64,000 nt of DNA from Micromonospora parathelypteridis (GTDB lineage: Bacteria; Actinomycetota; Actinomycetes; Mycobacteriales; Micromonosporaceae). Location of the stretch: positions 6,448,001-6,512,000 of the forward strand of contig NZ_JACHDP010000001.1 of assembly GCF_014201145.1 (NCBI RefSeq), read 5' to 3'. This document shows positions 41,461 to 49,834 of the stretch, in pieces. A model generated the notes under the pieces. It was given only the letters and a program-made list of their open reading frames with translations, made no database searches and had not been told where the DNA came from. The stretch's first letter is position 1. The number at the start of each line of letters is the position of its first letter. Made by a program: the position numbers and the translations under genes.

Positions 41461-42207
41461 ATGGTCACGAACGGGCAGGCCGCGCCGAGCCGGATCGAGT
41501 TGCTGCGCCCCGACGGCGAACCCGTCCGGGTGCTGGTGGTCGACGACGAACCGACGCTCACCGACCTGCTGTCGATGGCGCTGCGCTACGAGGGCTGGCA
41601 GGTGCGCAGCGCCGGCAACGGCATGGCGGCGCTGAGCGCCGCACGGCAGTTCCAGCCGGACGCCGTGGTGCTCGACGTGATGCTGCCCGACCTGGACGGC
41701 TTCCAGGTGCTGCGCCGGCTGCGCGAGCACGCCCCGACCGTGCCGGTGCTCTTCCTGACCGCCCGCGACGCGGTCGAGGAACGCATCGCCGGGTTGACCG
41801 TCGGTGGCGACGACTACGTCACCAAGCCGTTCAGCCTGGAGGAGGTGATCGCCCGGCTGCGCGCCCTGTTGCGGCGCTCCGGCTTCGCGGTCGCGGCCCG
41901 GGAGGACGCGGTCCTCACCGTCGGTGACCTCAGCCTCGACGAGGACAGCCACGAGGTACGCCGCGACGGCCAACTGATCACCCTCACCGCGACGGAGTTC
42001 GAGCTGCTGCGCTACCTGATGCGTAACCCCCGCCGGGTGCTGAGCAAGGCACAGATCCTCGACCGGGTGTGGAACTACGACTTCGGCGGCCAGGCCAACG
42101 TGGTGGAGCTGTACATCTCGTACCTACGCAAGAAGATCGACGCCGGCCGGGCGCCGATGATTCACACGCTGCGCGGTGCGGGCTATGTCCTCAAGCCCGC
42201 CGAGTAA
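41461..42207 (+). CDS. OmpR-family response regulator
   Basis: 248 residues from ATG 41461 (ATG 41452 also possible). Receiver: D28/D29, phosphoacceptor D72 in LDVMLPDLDG, K122 in YVTKPFS. Winged-helix output at ~150-245 with LTATEFELLRYLMRNPRRVLSKAQILDRVW and NVVELYISYLRKKIDA. Overlaps the sensor kinase gene. The pair resembles MprAB/TcrXY-type actinobacterial systems. The two downstream glycosyltransferases suggest control of envelope glycosylation. Confidence 0.93.
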   Translation: MVTNGQAAPSRIELLRPDGEPVRVLVVDDEPTLTDLLSMALRYEGWQVRSAGNGMAALSAARQFQPDAVVLDVMLPDLDGFQVLRRLREHAPTVPVLFLTARDAVEERIAGLTVGGDDYVTKPFSLEEVIARLRALLRRSGFAVAAREDAVLTVGDLSLDEDSHEVRRDGQLITLTATEFELLRYLMRNPRRVLSKAQILDRVWNYDFGGQANVVELYISYLRKKIDAGRAPMIHTLRGAGYVLKPAE

Positions 42208-43690
42208 CCGCCACCCGATGCGCGCCGCCCGCCGCTGGCTGGCCGGCCGCTCCCTGCGTACCCGATTGGTGTTCGCCCTGGTCGCGCTGCTGGCGTTGGT
42301 CAGCGTCGCGATCGGTGGCATCACCACCGTGGCGCTGCGGCACTTCCTGATCGACCGGCTCGACGCCCAACTGGCGCCCGCGACGGTCATGCGGGGTGAA
42401 CGTCCGGGACGGCCGGCCTTCCCCGGCAACGGACCCGCCATCCCACCCGGGTCGCCGTCCGGCACGGTGGTCGCCGAGATCACCAACGGTCAGGTGACCA
42501 GCGCGCGGACCCTGACCAGCAGCCCGTCCAGCGACGACCCGTTCCCCGACGAACAGGCCGTCCCGGTCGGGGAGGTCGCCACCCTGGCGGGCCTGCCGGT
42601 CGGCGCCGAACCGCGCACCGTCGACCTCGGCGCCCGCGGTGACTACCGGGCCGTGGCCCGGCAGTACTGGGACGGCCGGGTACGCGTCATCGCGATCCCG
42701 CTGGCCGGCGTGCAGGAGACCGTCCAGCGGCAACTCGCCGCGCAGGCCGGGGTGGCCGCCGTCGGGCTGCTCATCGCGGGCGCTGCCGGCGCGCTGATCG
42801 TGCGGGCCACGCTGCGCCCGCTCAACCGGGTGGCCGCCACCGCCACCCGGGTCACCGAACTGCCCCTGGACCGCGGCGAGGTGGCGCTCGCCGTCCGGGT
42901 TCCGGCCGCCGACACCGACCCGCGAACCGAGGTCGGCCAGGTCGGCGCGGCGTTGAACCGGATGCTGGGCCACGTCGCCGACGCGCTGACCGCCCGGCAG
43001 GCCAGCGAGACCCGGGTACGCCAGTTCGTCGCCGACGCCAGCCACGAGCTGCGCACACCCCTCGCAGCGATTCGCGGCTACGCGGAGGTGGCCCGGCGCG
43101 GCCGCGACGAGGTACCCGCCGACGTGGCCCACGCGCTGCGCCGGGTGGAGTCGGAGAGCACCCGGATGACCAGCCTCGTCGACGACCTGCTGCTGCTGGC
43201 CCGGTTGGACTCCGGTCGGCCGCTCGCGGTGGACCCGGTCGACCTGACCGCCCTGCTGGTGGACGCGGTCAGCGACGCGCACGCCGCCGGCCCCGAACAC
43301 CGCTGGCAGCTCGGTCTGCCGGAGCTGGCGATCCGGGTGCCCGGCGACGCCGCCCGGCTGCACCAGGTGGTGGCGAACCTCCTGGCCAACGCCCGCGTGC
43401 ACACCCCGCCCGGCACCACGGTCACCACCACGCTGGCCGTCGTGGGCGACAGCGCCGTGCTCACCGTCGCCGACGACGGGCCCGGGGTGCCGGCCCAGTT
43501 GCAACCGGAGATGTTCGAGCGGTTCGCCCGTGGCGACAGCTCCCGGTCCCGGACGCACGGCAGCACCGGTCTCGGTCTGGCGATCGTCGCGGCGGTGGTG
43601 GAGGCCCACCACGGGACGGTCGAAGTGGACAGTCACCCCGGCCGGACCGTGTTCACCGTCCGGTTGCCCAATCCCACAGCTGACGCATAG
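42185..43690 (+). CDS. Sensor histidine kinase
   Basis: 501 residues from ATG 42185, overlapping the response regulator by 23 nt; ATG 42218 is an alternative. Two TM segments (~30-52 and ~190-210) bracket a ~130-residue extracytoplasmic sensor; then HAMP (RPLNRVAATATRV), HisKA with catalytic His in SHELRTPLAAIRGYAEV, and HATPase with N box VVANLLANARVH, DDGPGVPAQLQ and GSTGLGLAIV. The periplasmic domain is Pro and charge rich, with no known ligand fold. Confidence 0.93.
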   Translation: MSSSPPSNRHPMRAARRWLAGRSLRTRLVFALVALLALVSVAIGGITTVALRHFLIDRLDAQLAPATVMRGERPGRPAFPGNGPAIPPGSPSGTVVAEITNGQVTSARTLTSSPSSDDPFPDEQAVPVGEVATLAGLPVGAEPRTVDLGARGDYRAVARQYWDGRVRVIAIPLAGVQETVQRQLAAQAGVAAVGLLIAGAAGALIVRATLRPLNRVAATATRVTELPLDRGEVALAVRVPAADTDPRTEVGQVGAALNRMLGHVADALTARQASETRVRQFVADASHELRTPLAAIRGYAEVARRGRDEVPADVAHALRRVESESTRMTSLVDDLLLLARLDSGRPLAVDPVDLTALLVDAVSDAHAAGPEHRWQLGLPELAIRVPGDAARLHQVVANLLANARVHTPPGTTVTTTLAVVGDSAVLTVADDGPGVPAQLQPEMFERFARGDSSRSRTHGSTGLGLAIVAAVVEAHHGTVEVDSHPGRTVFTVRLPNPTADA

Positions 43691-43734
43691 TCGGCGCACG
43701 GCGTCGCGCCAGCCGAGCCGCCAAGGCTGGCCGC

Positions 43735-45888
43735 ATGGACACAACCGAAACCCTGCCCTCCGCGCCCGACGAGCCCGCCGTGGTGGCACCGCCGCCAGCC
43801 ACGCGCCCCGACGAACACTCCCCGCCGGAGGCCCGCCGCTCGCCAACCTGGACCCGGCCCGCCCTGGCCGTCCTGCTGCTCGCCACCGCCGTGTTCTACA
43901 TCTGGGGCCTGGGCGCCTCCGGCTGGGCGAACTCGTTCTACGCGGCGGCCGCGCAGGCCGGCTCGGTGAGCTGGAAGGCGTTCCTCTACGGCTCGTCGGA
44001 CGCCGCCAACTCCATCACCGTCGACAAGACGCCCGCGTCGCTGTGGCTGATGGCCCTGTCCGTACGCGTCTTCGGGTTGAACAGCTGGGCGATGCTCGTC
44101 CCGCAGGCGCTCTGCGGGGTCGCCTCGGTCGGGGTGCTCTACGCGACCGTGAAACGCTGGTACGGGCCGGCCGCCGGGCTGATCGCCGGCGCGGTCCTCG
44201 CCGTCACCCCGGTGGCGACGCTGATGTTCCGGTTCAACAACCCCGACGCGTTGCTCGTCCTGTTGTTGGTCGCCGGGGCGTACGCCACCGTCCGGGCACT
44301 GGAGTCGGCCGGCACCCGGTGGATCGTGCTGGCCGGTGTGCTGATCGGCTTCGGTTTCCTCACCAAGATGCTGCAGGCGTTCCTGGTGGTGCCGGTCTTC
44401 GCCGGGGTCTACCTGGTGGCCGCGCCGACCGGGCTGTGGCGGCGGGTCCGGCAGCTGCTGCTGGCCGGTCTGGCGGTGGTGGTCGCCGCGGGCTGGTGGG
44501 TGGCGATCGTCGAGTTGGTCCCGGCCAGCGCCCGCCCGTACATCGGCGGGTCGCAGGGCAACAGCATCCTGGAGCTCACCCTCGGCTACAACGGCCTCGG
44601 CCGGATCACCGGCGACGAGGTGGGCAGCGTCGGCGGCGGTGGCGGGCGGCCTGGTGGCGGTGGACCGTTCTCGGGGCAGACCGGCGTGCTGCGCATGTTC
44701 GGCGGTGAGGTCGGTGGTCAGATCTCCTGGCTGCTGCCGGCCGCGCTGATCCTGCTGATCGCCGGCCTGCTGCTGGCCGGTCGCGCGCCCCGCACCGACC
44801 GCACCCGGGCCGGCCTGCTGCTCTGGGGCGGCTGGCTGCTGGTCACCGGCCTGATCTTCAGCTTCATGTCCGGGATCTTCCACGCCTACTACACGGTGGC
44901 GCTCGCCCCGGCGATCGGCGCGCTGATCGGCATCGGTGTGACCCTGCTCTGGCGGCACCACCGCCCGCTCCCGGCCGATACCCCGGGCGTGAGCGCGCGC
45001 TGGCGGCGCTGGCGTCCGCTGGCGGCCACGGCGACGCTTGCCGGCACTCTCGCGGTCACCGTCTGGTGGGCGTGGGTGCTGCTCGAGCGCAGCCCGGACT
45101 GGTACCCGTGGCTGCGGAACGTCGTGCTGGTCGCCGGCCTGCTCGGCGCGGCGCTGCTCCTGCTGTTGACCTGGCTGCCGCGCCGGTTGGTGCCGGTGGC
45201 GCTGGGTCTGGGCGTGGCGGCGGCCCTGGCCGGCCCGGTGGCGTACGCGGTGCAGACGGCGGCGACCCCGCACACCGGGGCGATCCCGAGCGCCGGCCCG
45301 TTCGTGTCGGCTGGGTTCGGGCGAGGTGGCTTCGCCGGTGGGCGACCGCCCGGCGGCATGGAACTGCCGACCGGCGGCCGACTCCCCGGCGGTGGTCAGT
45401 TCCCCGGTGGTGGCCAGTTCCCGGGCGGCGGGCCTGGAGGGGGCCAGTTCCCCGGTGGTGGTCAACTGCCCGGTCCTCCCGGTGGCGGGCAGGGGCGCCC
45501 GGGCGGCGGGGGGATGGGCGGGCTGCTCGACGCCCAGGAGCCCAGCGCCGCGCTGCGCGAGCTGCTGGAGCGCGACAGCGCCGACTACACGTGGGTGGCG
45601 GCCACCATCGGCTCCAACAACGCCTCCGGCTACCAACTCGCCACCGGCGAACCGGTGATGCCGATCGGCGGGTTCAACGGCAGTGACCCGTCACCGACCC
45701 TCGCGCAGTTCCAGCGCTACGTCGCCGACGGCCGAATCCACTACTTCGTCGGCGGTGGCGGCTTCCGGGCCAACGGCGGCAGCTCCGCCTCCCAGGAGAT
45801 CGCCACCTGGGTCGGGGAGACGTTCACGGCGCAGACCGTCGACGGTGTCACCGTCTACGACCTGAGCACCGGCACGGAGGAGTCGTGA
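43735..45888 (+). CDS. GT39-like membrane glycosyltransferase with Gly-rich loops
   Basis: 717 residues from ATG 43735. Poly-TM (about 11 spans) with the ArnT/PMT-like N-terminus: FYAAAAQAGSVSWKAFLYGSSDAANSITVDKTPASLWLMAL, where the early loop normally has catalytic acidic residues. Two Gly-rich insertions: GGGGGRPGGGGPFSG (~305) and a long repeat of QFPGGG units (~545-590). A soluble C-terminal domain (~600-717) follows with YTWVAATIGSNNASGYQL, IGGFNGSDPSPTLAQFQRYV and IHYFVGGGGF. It probably transfers a polyprenyl-linked sugar to cell-surface acceptors. Overlaps the GT2 gene by 4 nt and follows the two-component system. Confidence 0.87.
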   Translation: MDTTETLPSAPDEPAVVAPPPATRPDEHSPPEARRSPTWTRPALAVLLLATAVFYIWGLGASGWANSFYAAAAQAGSVSWKAFLYGSSDAANSITVDKTPASLWLMALSVRVFGLNSWAMLVPQALCGVASVGVLYATVKRWYGPAAGLIAGAVLAVTPVATLMFRFNNPDALLVLLLVAGAYATVRALESAGTRWIVLAGVLIGFGFLTKMLQAFLVVPVFAGVYLVAAPTGLWRRVRQLLLAGLAVVVAAGWWVAIVELVPASARPYIGGSQGNSILELTLGYNGLGRITGDEVGSVGGGGGRPGGGGPFSGQTGVLRMFGGEVGGQISWLLPAALILLIAGLLLAGRAPRTDRTRAGLLLWGGWLLVTGLIFSFMSGIFHAYYTVALAPAIGALIGIGVTLLWRHHRPLPADTPGVSARWRRWRPLAATATLAGTLAVTVWWAWVLLERSPDWYPWLRNVVLVAGLLGAALLLLLTWLPRRLVPVALGLGVAAALAGPVAYAVQTAATPHTGAIPSAGPFVSAGFGRGGFAGGRPPGGMELPTGGRLPGGGQFPGGGQFPGGGPGGGQFPGGGQLPGPPGGGQGRPGGGGMGGLLDAQEPSAALRELLERDSADYTWVAATIGSNNASGYQLATGEPVMPIGGFNGSDPSPTLAQFQRYVADGRIHYFVGGGGFRANGGSSASQEIATWVGETFTAQTVDGVTVYDLSTGTEES

Positions 45889-47150
45889 CCGCGCTCAGCG
45901 GCCCCCGGGCCGCGGTCCAGGCCCGACCGTCAGCCGCCGGTGCGGTGCTGGACGTGGTGATCCCGGTCCACAACGAGGAGGCCGACCTCGGCCCGTGCGT
46001 ACGGCGGTTGCACGCCCACCTGAGCGAACACTTCCCGTACCCGTTCCAGATCACCATCGCCGACAACGCCAGCGTCGACGACACCCTGAAGGTTGCCGAC
46101 GGCCTCGCCGGCGAGCTGCCCGGCGTCGAGGTGCTGCACCTGGACGCCAAGGGGCGGGGCAGGGCCCTCTCCGCCGCCTGGTCCGCGTCGTCCGCGCCGG
46201 TGCTGGCGTACATGGACGTGGACCTCTCCACCGACCTGGCGGCACTGTTGCCGCTGGTCGCGCCCCTGATCTCCGGCCACTCCGACCTGGCCATCGGCAC
46301 GCGGCTGGCGCGTACCTCCCGGGTGGTGCGCGGTGCGAAGCGGGAGGTGATCTCGCGGGCCTACAACCTGCTGCTGCGCGGGGCGTTGGCGGCACGGTTC
46401 TCCGACGCGCAGTGCGGGTTCAAGGCGATCCGTGCCGACGTGGCAGGTGAGCTGCTCCCGTTGGTGCGGGACACCGGCTGGTTCTTCGACACCGAGCTGC
46501 TGGTGCTCGCCCAGCGGGCCGGGCTGCGCATCCACGAGGTGCCGGTGGACTGGGTCGACGACCCGGACAGCCGCGTCGACATCGTCGCCACCGCCCTGGC
46601 CGACCTACGCGGAATGGGTCGGCTGGGCCGGGCGCTGCTGACCGGCGCGCTGCCGCTGACCGACCTGCGCGCCCAACTCGGCCGGGCGCCGCTGGCCGCT
46701 CCACGCGCGCAGCTCACCGGGGCGCCGCTGGCCGCGCCGCCGGGGCAGGTGCCGTTTGGGTTGCCCCGGCAGCTGGTCCGGTTCGCCGCCGTCGGGGTGG
46801 CCAGCACGCTCGCGTACCTGTTGCTGTTTCTGGCCACCCGGGGCGCGCTCGGCGCGCAACCGGCGAACCTGCTGGCGCTGCTGCTGACCGCGGTGGCGAA
46901 CACGGCCGCGAACCGGCGGCTGACGTTCGGGATCAGCGGACGCCGGAACGTCGGACGGCATCACCTGCAGGGGTTGCTGGCCTTCGCGCTCGGGCTGGCG
47001 CTGACCAGTGGCGCGCTGGCCGTGCTGCACGTGGTCTCCACCGTGCCGGCGCGGCCGGTGGAGTTGGCCGTGCTGGTGGCCGCGAACCTTGCCGCCACCG
47101 TGCTGCGCTTCGTGCTGCTGCGCCTCGGCATGCACCACCGGCGCGGCTGA
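45885..47150 (+). CDS. GT2 glycosyltransferase fused to GtrA domain
   Basis: 421 residues from GTG 45885 (GTGA). The N-terminal GT2 domain (~20-235) is DPM/GtrB-like with VVIPVHNEEADL, IADNASVDDT, MDVDLST and the AQCGFKAIRADV signature, making polyprenyl-phosphate-hexose in the cytosol. Residues ~240-300 include a repeated linker LRAQLGRAPLAAP/RAQLTGAPLAAP. The C-terminal part has four TM helices of the GtrA family (LVRFAAVGVASTLAYLLLFLATRG; VELAVLVAANLAATVLRFVLLR). GtrA proteins flip the lipid-linked sugar. So one gene combines making and flipping the donor that the overlapping GT39 gene would use. Confidence 0.9.
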   Translation: MTALSGPRAAVQARPSAAGAVLDVVIPVHNEEADLGPCVRRLHAHLSEHFPYPFQITIADNASVDDTLKVADGLAGELPGVEVLHLDAKGRGRALSAAWSASSAPVLAYMDVDLSTDLAALLPLVAPLISGHSDLAIGTRLARTSRVVRGAKREVISRAYNLLLRGALAARFSDAQCGFKAIRADVAGELLPLVRDTGWFFDTELLVLAQRAGLRIHEVPVDWVDDPDSRVDIVATALADLRGMGRLGRALLTGALPLTDLRAQLGRAPLAAPRAQLTGAPLAAPPGQVPFGLPRQLVRFAAVGVASTLAYLLLFLATRGALGAQPANLLALLLTAVANTAANRRLTFGISGRRNVGRHHLQGLLAFALGLALTSGALAVLHVVSTVPARPVELAVLVAANLAATVLRFVLLRLGMHHRRG

Positions 47151-47189
47151 GCCGCCGTCCCGGTCGAGCCGGCCTGGGCCCGCCGACGC

Positions 47190-48047
47190 TCAGTCGCCCA
47201 GCACCTGGGCGAGGACCTCGACGACGCGTCGCGCGTGGCGCCCGTCGGGGTCCTCGTCGGTGTTCAGGTCGGTCACGCTCATCCCGAGCAGCCGATCGGC
47301 TCGGGCCAGGGGAGTGACCAGCGCGATCAGGTCCGCCCAGCGAAGCCCGTCCGGCTCGGGGTAGGTCACCGCCGGCAGGTCGCGCGGATCCACCACGTCC
47401 AGGTCGAGGTGCAGCCAGGCCGGCCCGTCCCCGCCGGCGGCCAGGCTCGTCCCGACCGCCCCGGCGCCCCGGCGCAGCAGCTCGACGGCGGGCATCTGGT
47501 GGATCGCCGGGTCGATCCGGGCCGCTTCGACCCGGCTGCTCTCGTCGGTGGGCGGCCGGTGCCCGAGCAGGTGTACGCGGTTCGGGTCGAGCAGCGCGTC
47601 GTCCAGCCCGACGGCGGCGGCGGGGCCGTGCCCGGTGACCACCGACAGGTCCATGTCGGCGGCCTCACCGGTCGGCGAGGTCTGACCGTCGAGGAAATCC
47701 GGGTGGGCGTCGACGAACCACAGCTCCGTCGTCGGGGGCAGGGCCCGGCAGATGCCGGGCAGGATCGCGCAGTCCCCACCGAGCACCAGCGGCCGGTGGC
47801 CGTCGGAGATCAGCGCGGCGACCCGTGCGGTGATGGCTCCACCCGCTCGGGGCAGATCGGCGGCGCCGATCACCCCGCTCGCCGGATCCCGGGCCGAGTC
47901 GCGCAGCCGCGCCTCGTCCACCCGCCCGTCGTCATCGGCGGTCAGGGCGTCCAGCAGGCCGGCCCGGCGCAGCGCGTCCGGCGCCCGCTCCTCGCCGCGC
48001 CTGGCTCCGGAGGAGTCCAACGGCGCGTCCACGACCATCCAGCGCAC
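47190..48047 (-). CDS. Arginase-family protein with altered metal site
   Basis: 285 residues from GTG 48047; the -10 TACGCT (48054-48059, minus) is 6 nt upstream, so it is leaderless. Ureohydrolase fold: LVLGGDCAILPG, FVDAHPDFLDG, LHLDLDVVDPRDLPAV. The usual first motif GGDHS has Cys in place of the metal-ligand His, whereas DAHxD and the DxD of the last motif are intact. This recurs in arginase-like proteins of unknown substrate. Convergent with the GT2 gene by 40 bp. Confidence 0.8.
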   Translation of the reverse strand: MRWMVVDAPLDSSGARRGEERAPDALRRAGLLDALTADDDGRVDEARLRDSARDPASGVIGAADLPRAGGAITARVAALISDGHRPLVLGGDCAILPGICRALPPTTELWFVDAHPDFLDGQTSPTGEAADMDLSVVTGHGPAAAVGLDDALLDPNRVHLLGHRPPTDESSRVEAARIDPAIHQMPAVELLRRGAGAVGTSLAAGGDGPAWLHLDLDVVDPRDLPAVTYPEPDGLRWADLIALVTPLARADRLLGMSVTDLNTDEDPDGRHARRVVEVLAQVLGD

Positions 48048-48236
48048 GTCCGCAGCGTACCGACCAGGTGGGTGTCCCGGTCGCATTCTGTGGTGAGGCT
48101 GGGAGTCCGGCAATGTGCCCGCGACGCGGATGACGATCAGCGTACGGTGAGGGACAAGTCCGGCTTTCTGGGTCAAAAGCCTCATCGGTGTACGCCCGGG
48201 ACCGGTGTCAGGACGGGCGAGGGCAAGGAGCGATCG

Positions 48237-48386
48237 GTGAGACATCTGGCCTACCTGGACGCGGGATCCGGCAGCCTGATCGTGCAGGCGGTCGTCGGCG
48301 GGGTGGCCGGCGCCGCGGTCGCCGCCAAGCTCTACTGGCGACGACTGGTCGACCGGTTCCGCCGGCAACCCACCGACCAGCGGTGA
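48237..48386 (+). CDS. 49-residue single-TM protein coupled to methyltransferase
   Basis: GTG 48237 with AAGGAG at 48225-48230. Product: short head, AYLDAGSGSLIVQAVVGGVAGAAVAAKLYW (one TM, ~8-33), then basic tail RRLVDRFRRQ. The strong Shine-Dalgarno, the tail-in topology and the GTGA overlap with the next gene make it a real gene. Such 'DAGSGSLIVQ' proteins precede SAM methyltransferase and sulfatase-fold genes in related genomes, to my recollection. Function unknown; probably a subunit or scaffold. Confidence 0.75.
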   Translation: MRHLAYLDAGSGSLIVQAVVGGVAGAAVAAKLYWRRLVDRFRRQPTDQR

Positions 48387-49834
48387 GCGGGCTGGTCCCG
48401 GCGATGGCGATCTCACCCACGGAGGTACGGCCCGAGCCGGCCTCCTTCCGCGACCCGGCCAACCGCGTCTTCCACGTCGGCGACGAGGTGCTGCGCGGGC
48501 TGGACACGCAGGCCGCCGAGCACTGGCGGGCACTCGCCGGCAGCACGTTCTTCCCGGCGTTCGTCGCCGCGCGCAAGGTCTGCGCCACCGAGGACGCCCC
48601 GTCGACACTGGTGCCCGCCGCGACCGGGACCCCGTGGGCAGCCGTCCTGCGCCACGAGCGCATCCCGTTCGTCTCCCACCCGTACGAGTGGTCGTTCAGC
48701 ATGTTGCGCGACGCCGCCCTGCTGCACCTGGAACTCCTGCGCGCCGCGCTCACCGACGGCTTCACCACCAAGGACGGCTCGGCGTACAACCTGCAGTGGC
48801 GCGGCGCGGAGCCGGTCTTCATCGACATCGGCTCCTTCGAGCCCGTCCGCGACGGCGAACCGTGGGCCGGTTACCGGCAGTTCTGCCAGACCGTGCTCTA
48901 TCCGCTGATGCTCACCGCCCACCTCGGCGTCGACTTCCAGCCGTGGCTGCGCGCCCGGGTCGACGGCATCGAAGCCGACGAGCTGCGCCCACTCTTCGGC
49001 GGGGCCCGTCGGCTGCGCCCCGGCGTGCTGACCCACCTGCACCTGCACGGGGCCATGCAGCAACGCAACGCCGCCGCCAGCACCACCGACGTACGCGACC
49101 AACTGCGGGCCGCCGGCTTCTCCCGGGAGTTGCTGCTCGCCACCGTACGCGGCATGGAGAAACTGGTCCGCCGGCTGGACCATCGCCCGGCGGAGAGCCA
49201 CTGGTCGGACTACCAGCGCACCTGCGGCTACTCCGCCCGGGACCGGGTGGCGAAGGAACAGTTCGTGGCCGCCGCGGTGGCCGCCGGCACCCGCCCCCGC
49301 CTGGTGCTCGACCTCGGTGCCAACGACGGACGGTACTCCCGGTTGGCGGTCGGACACGCCGACTACGTGGTCGCCGTCGAGCAGGACCCGGCCGTGGTCG
49401 ACGAGCTGTACCGGAAGCTGCGCTCGGAGGGACAGCGCCGCATCCTGCCGCTGGTGCTGGACCTGGCCGACCCGTCACCCGGTGGAGGCTGGCGGGGCAT
49501 CGAGCGGGCCGGCTTCGCCGAGCGGGCGTCCGCCGACGTGGTGCTCGCCCTGGCCGTGGTGCATCACCTGGCGATCGGGCGCAACGTGCCGCTGCCGGAG
49601 ATCATCGACTGGCTGGCCGGGCTGACCGCGCCCGGCGGCGCGGTGGTGGTGGAGTTCGTCGGGCCGGAAGACCCGATGGCAACTCGGCTGCAGGCCAACA
49701 AACCCGCCGGCCTCTTCCCGGACTACCGGCGCGACACCTTCGAGGCGCTGCTCGCCGCCCGGGGTCGAATCACCGACCGGCTGGAGCTGCCCTCGGGCAC
49801 CCGCACGCTCTACCGGACGGTGATGGGTGGCTGA
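48383..49834 (+). CDS. Class I SAM-dependent methyltransferase
   Basis: 483 residues from GTG 48383 (GTGA overlap; ATG 48404 is the alternative). The N-terminal ~270 residues are a family-specific helical region with HERIPFVSHPYEWSFSMLRDAALLHLEL and AYNLQWRGAEPVFIDIGSFE. The Rossmann domain follows: LVLDLGANDGRYSRLAV (motif I), VAVEQDPAVVDELY, VVLALAVVHHLAIGRNVPL, VVVEFVGPEDP. Substrate is likely a surface polymer or lipid, inferred from the neighbours. It overlaps the sulfatase-fold gene by 8 nt. Confidence 0.87.
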   Translation: MSGLVPAMAISPTEVRPEPASFRDPANRVFHVGDEVLRGLDTQAAEHWRALAGSTFFPAFVAARKVCATEDAPSTLVPAATGTPWAAVLRHERIPFVSHPYEWSFSMLRDAALLHLELLRAALTDGFTTKDGSAYNLQWRGAEPVFIDIGSFEPVRDGEPWAGYRQFCQTVLYPLMLTAHLGVDFQPWLRARVDGIEADELRPLFGGARRLRPGVLTHLHLHGAMQQRNAAASTTDVRDQLRAAGFSRELLLATVRGMEKLVRRLDHRPAESHWSDYQRTCGYSARDRVAKEQFVAAAVAAGTRPRLVLDLGANDGRYSRLAVGHADYVVAVEQDPAVVDELYRKLRSEGQRRILPLVLDLADPSPGGGWRGIERAGFAERASADVVLALAVVHHLAIGRNVPLPEIIDWLAGLTAPGGAVVVEFVGPEDPMATRLQANKPAGLFPDYRRDTFEALLAARGRITDRLELPSGTRTLYRTVMGG

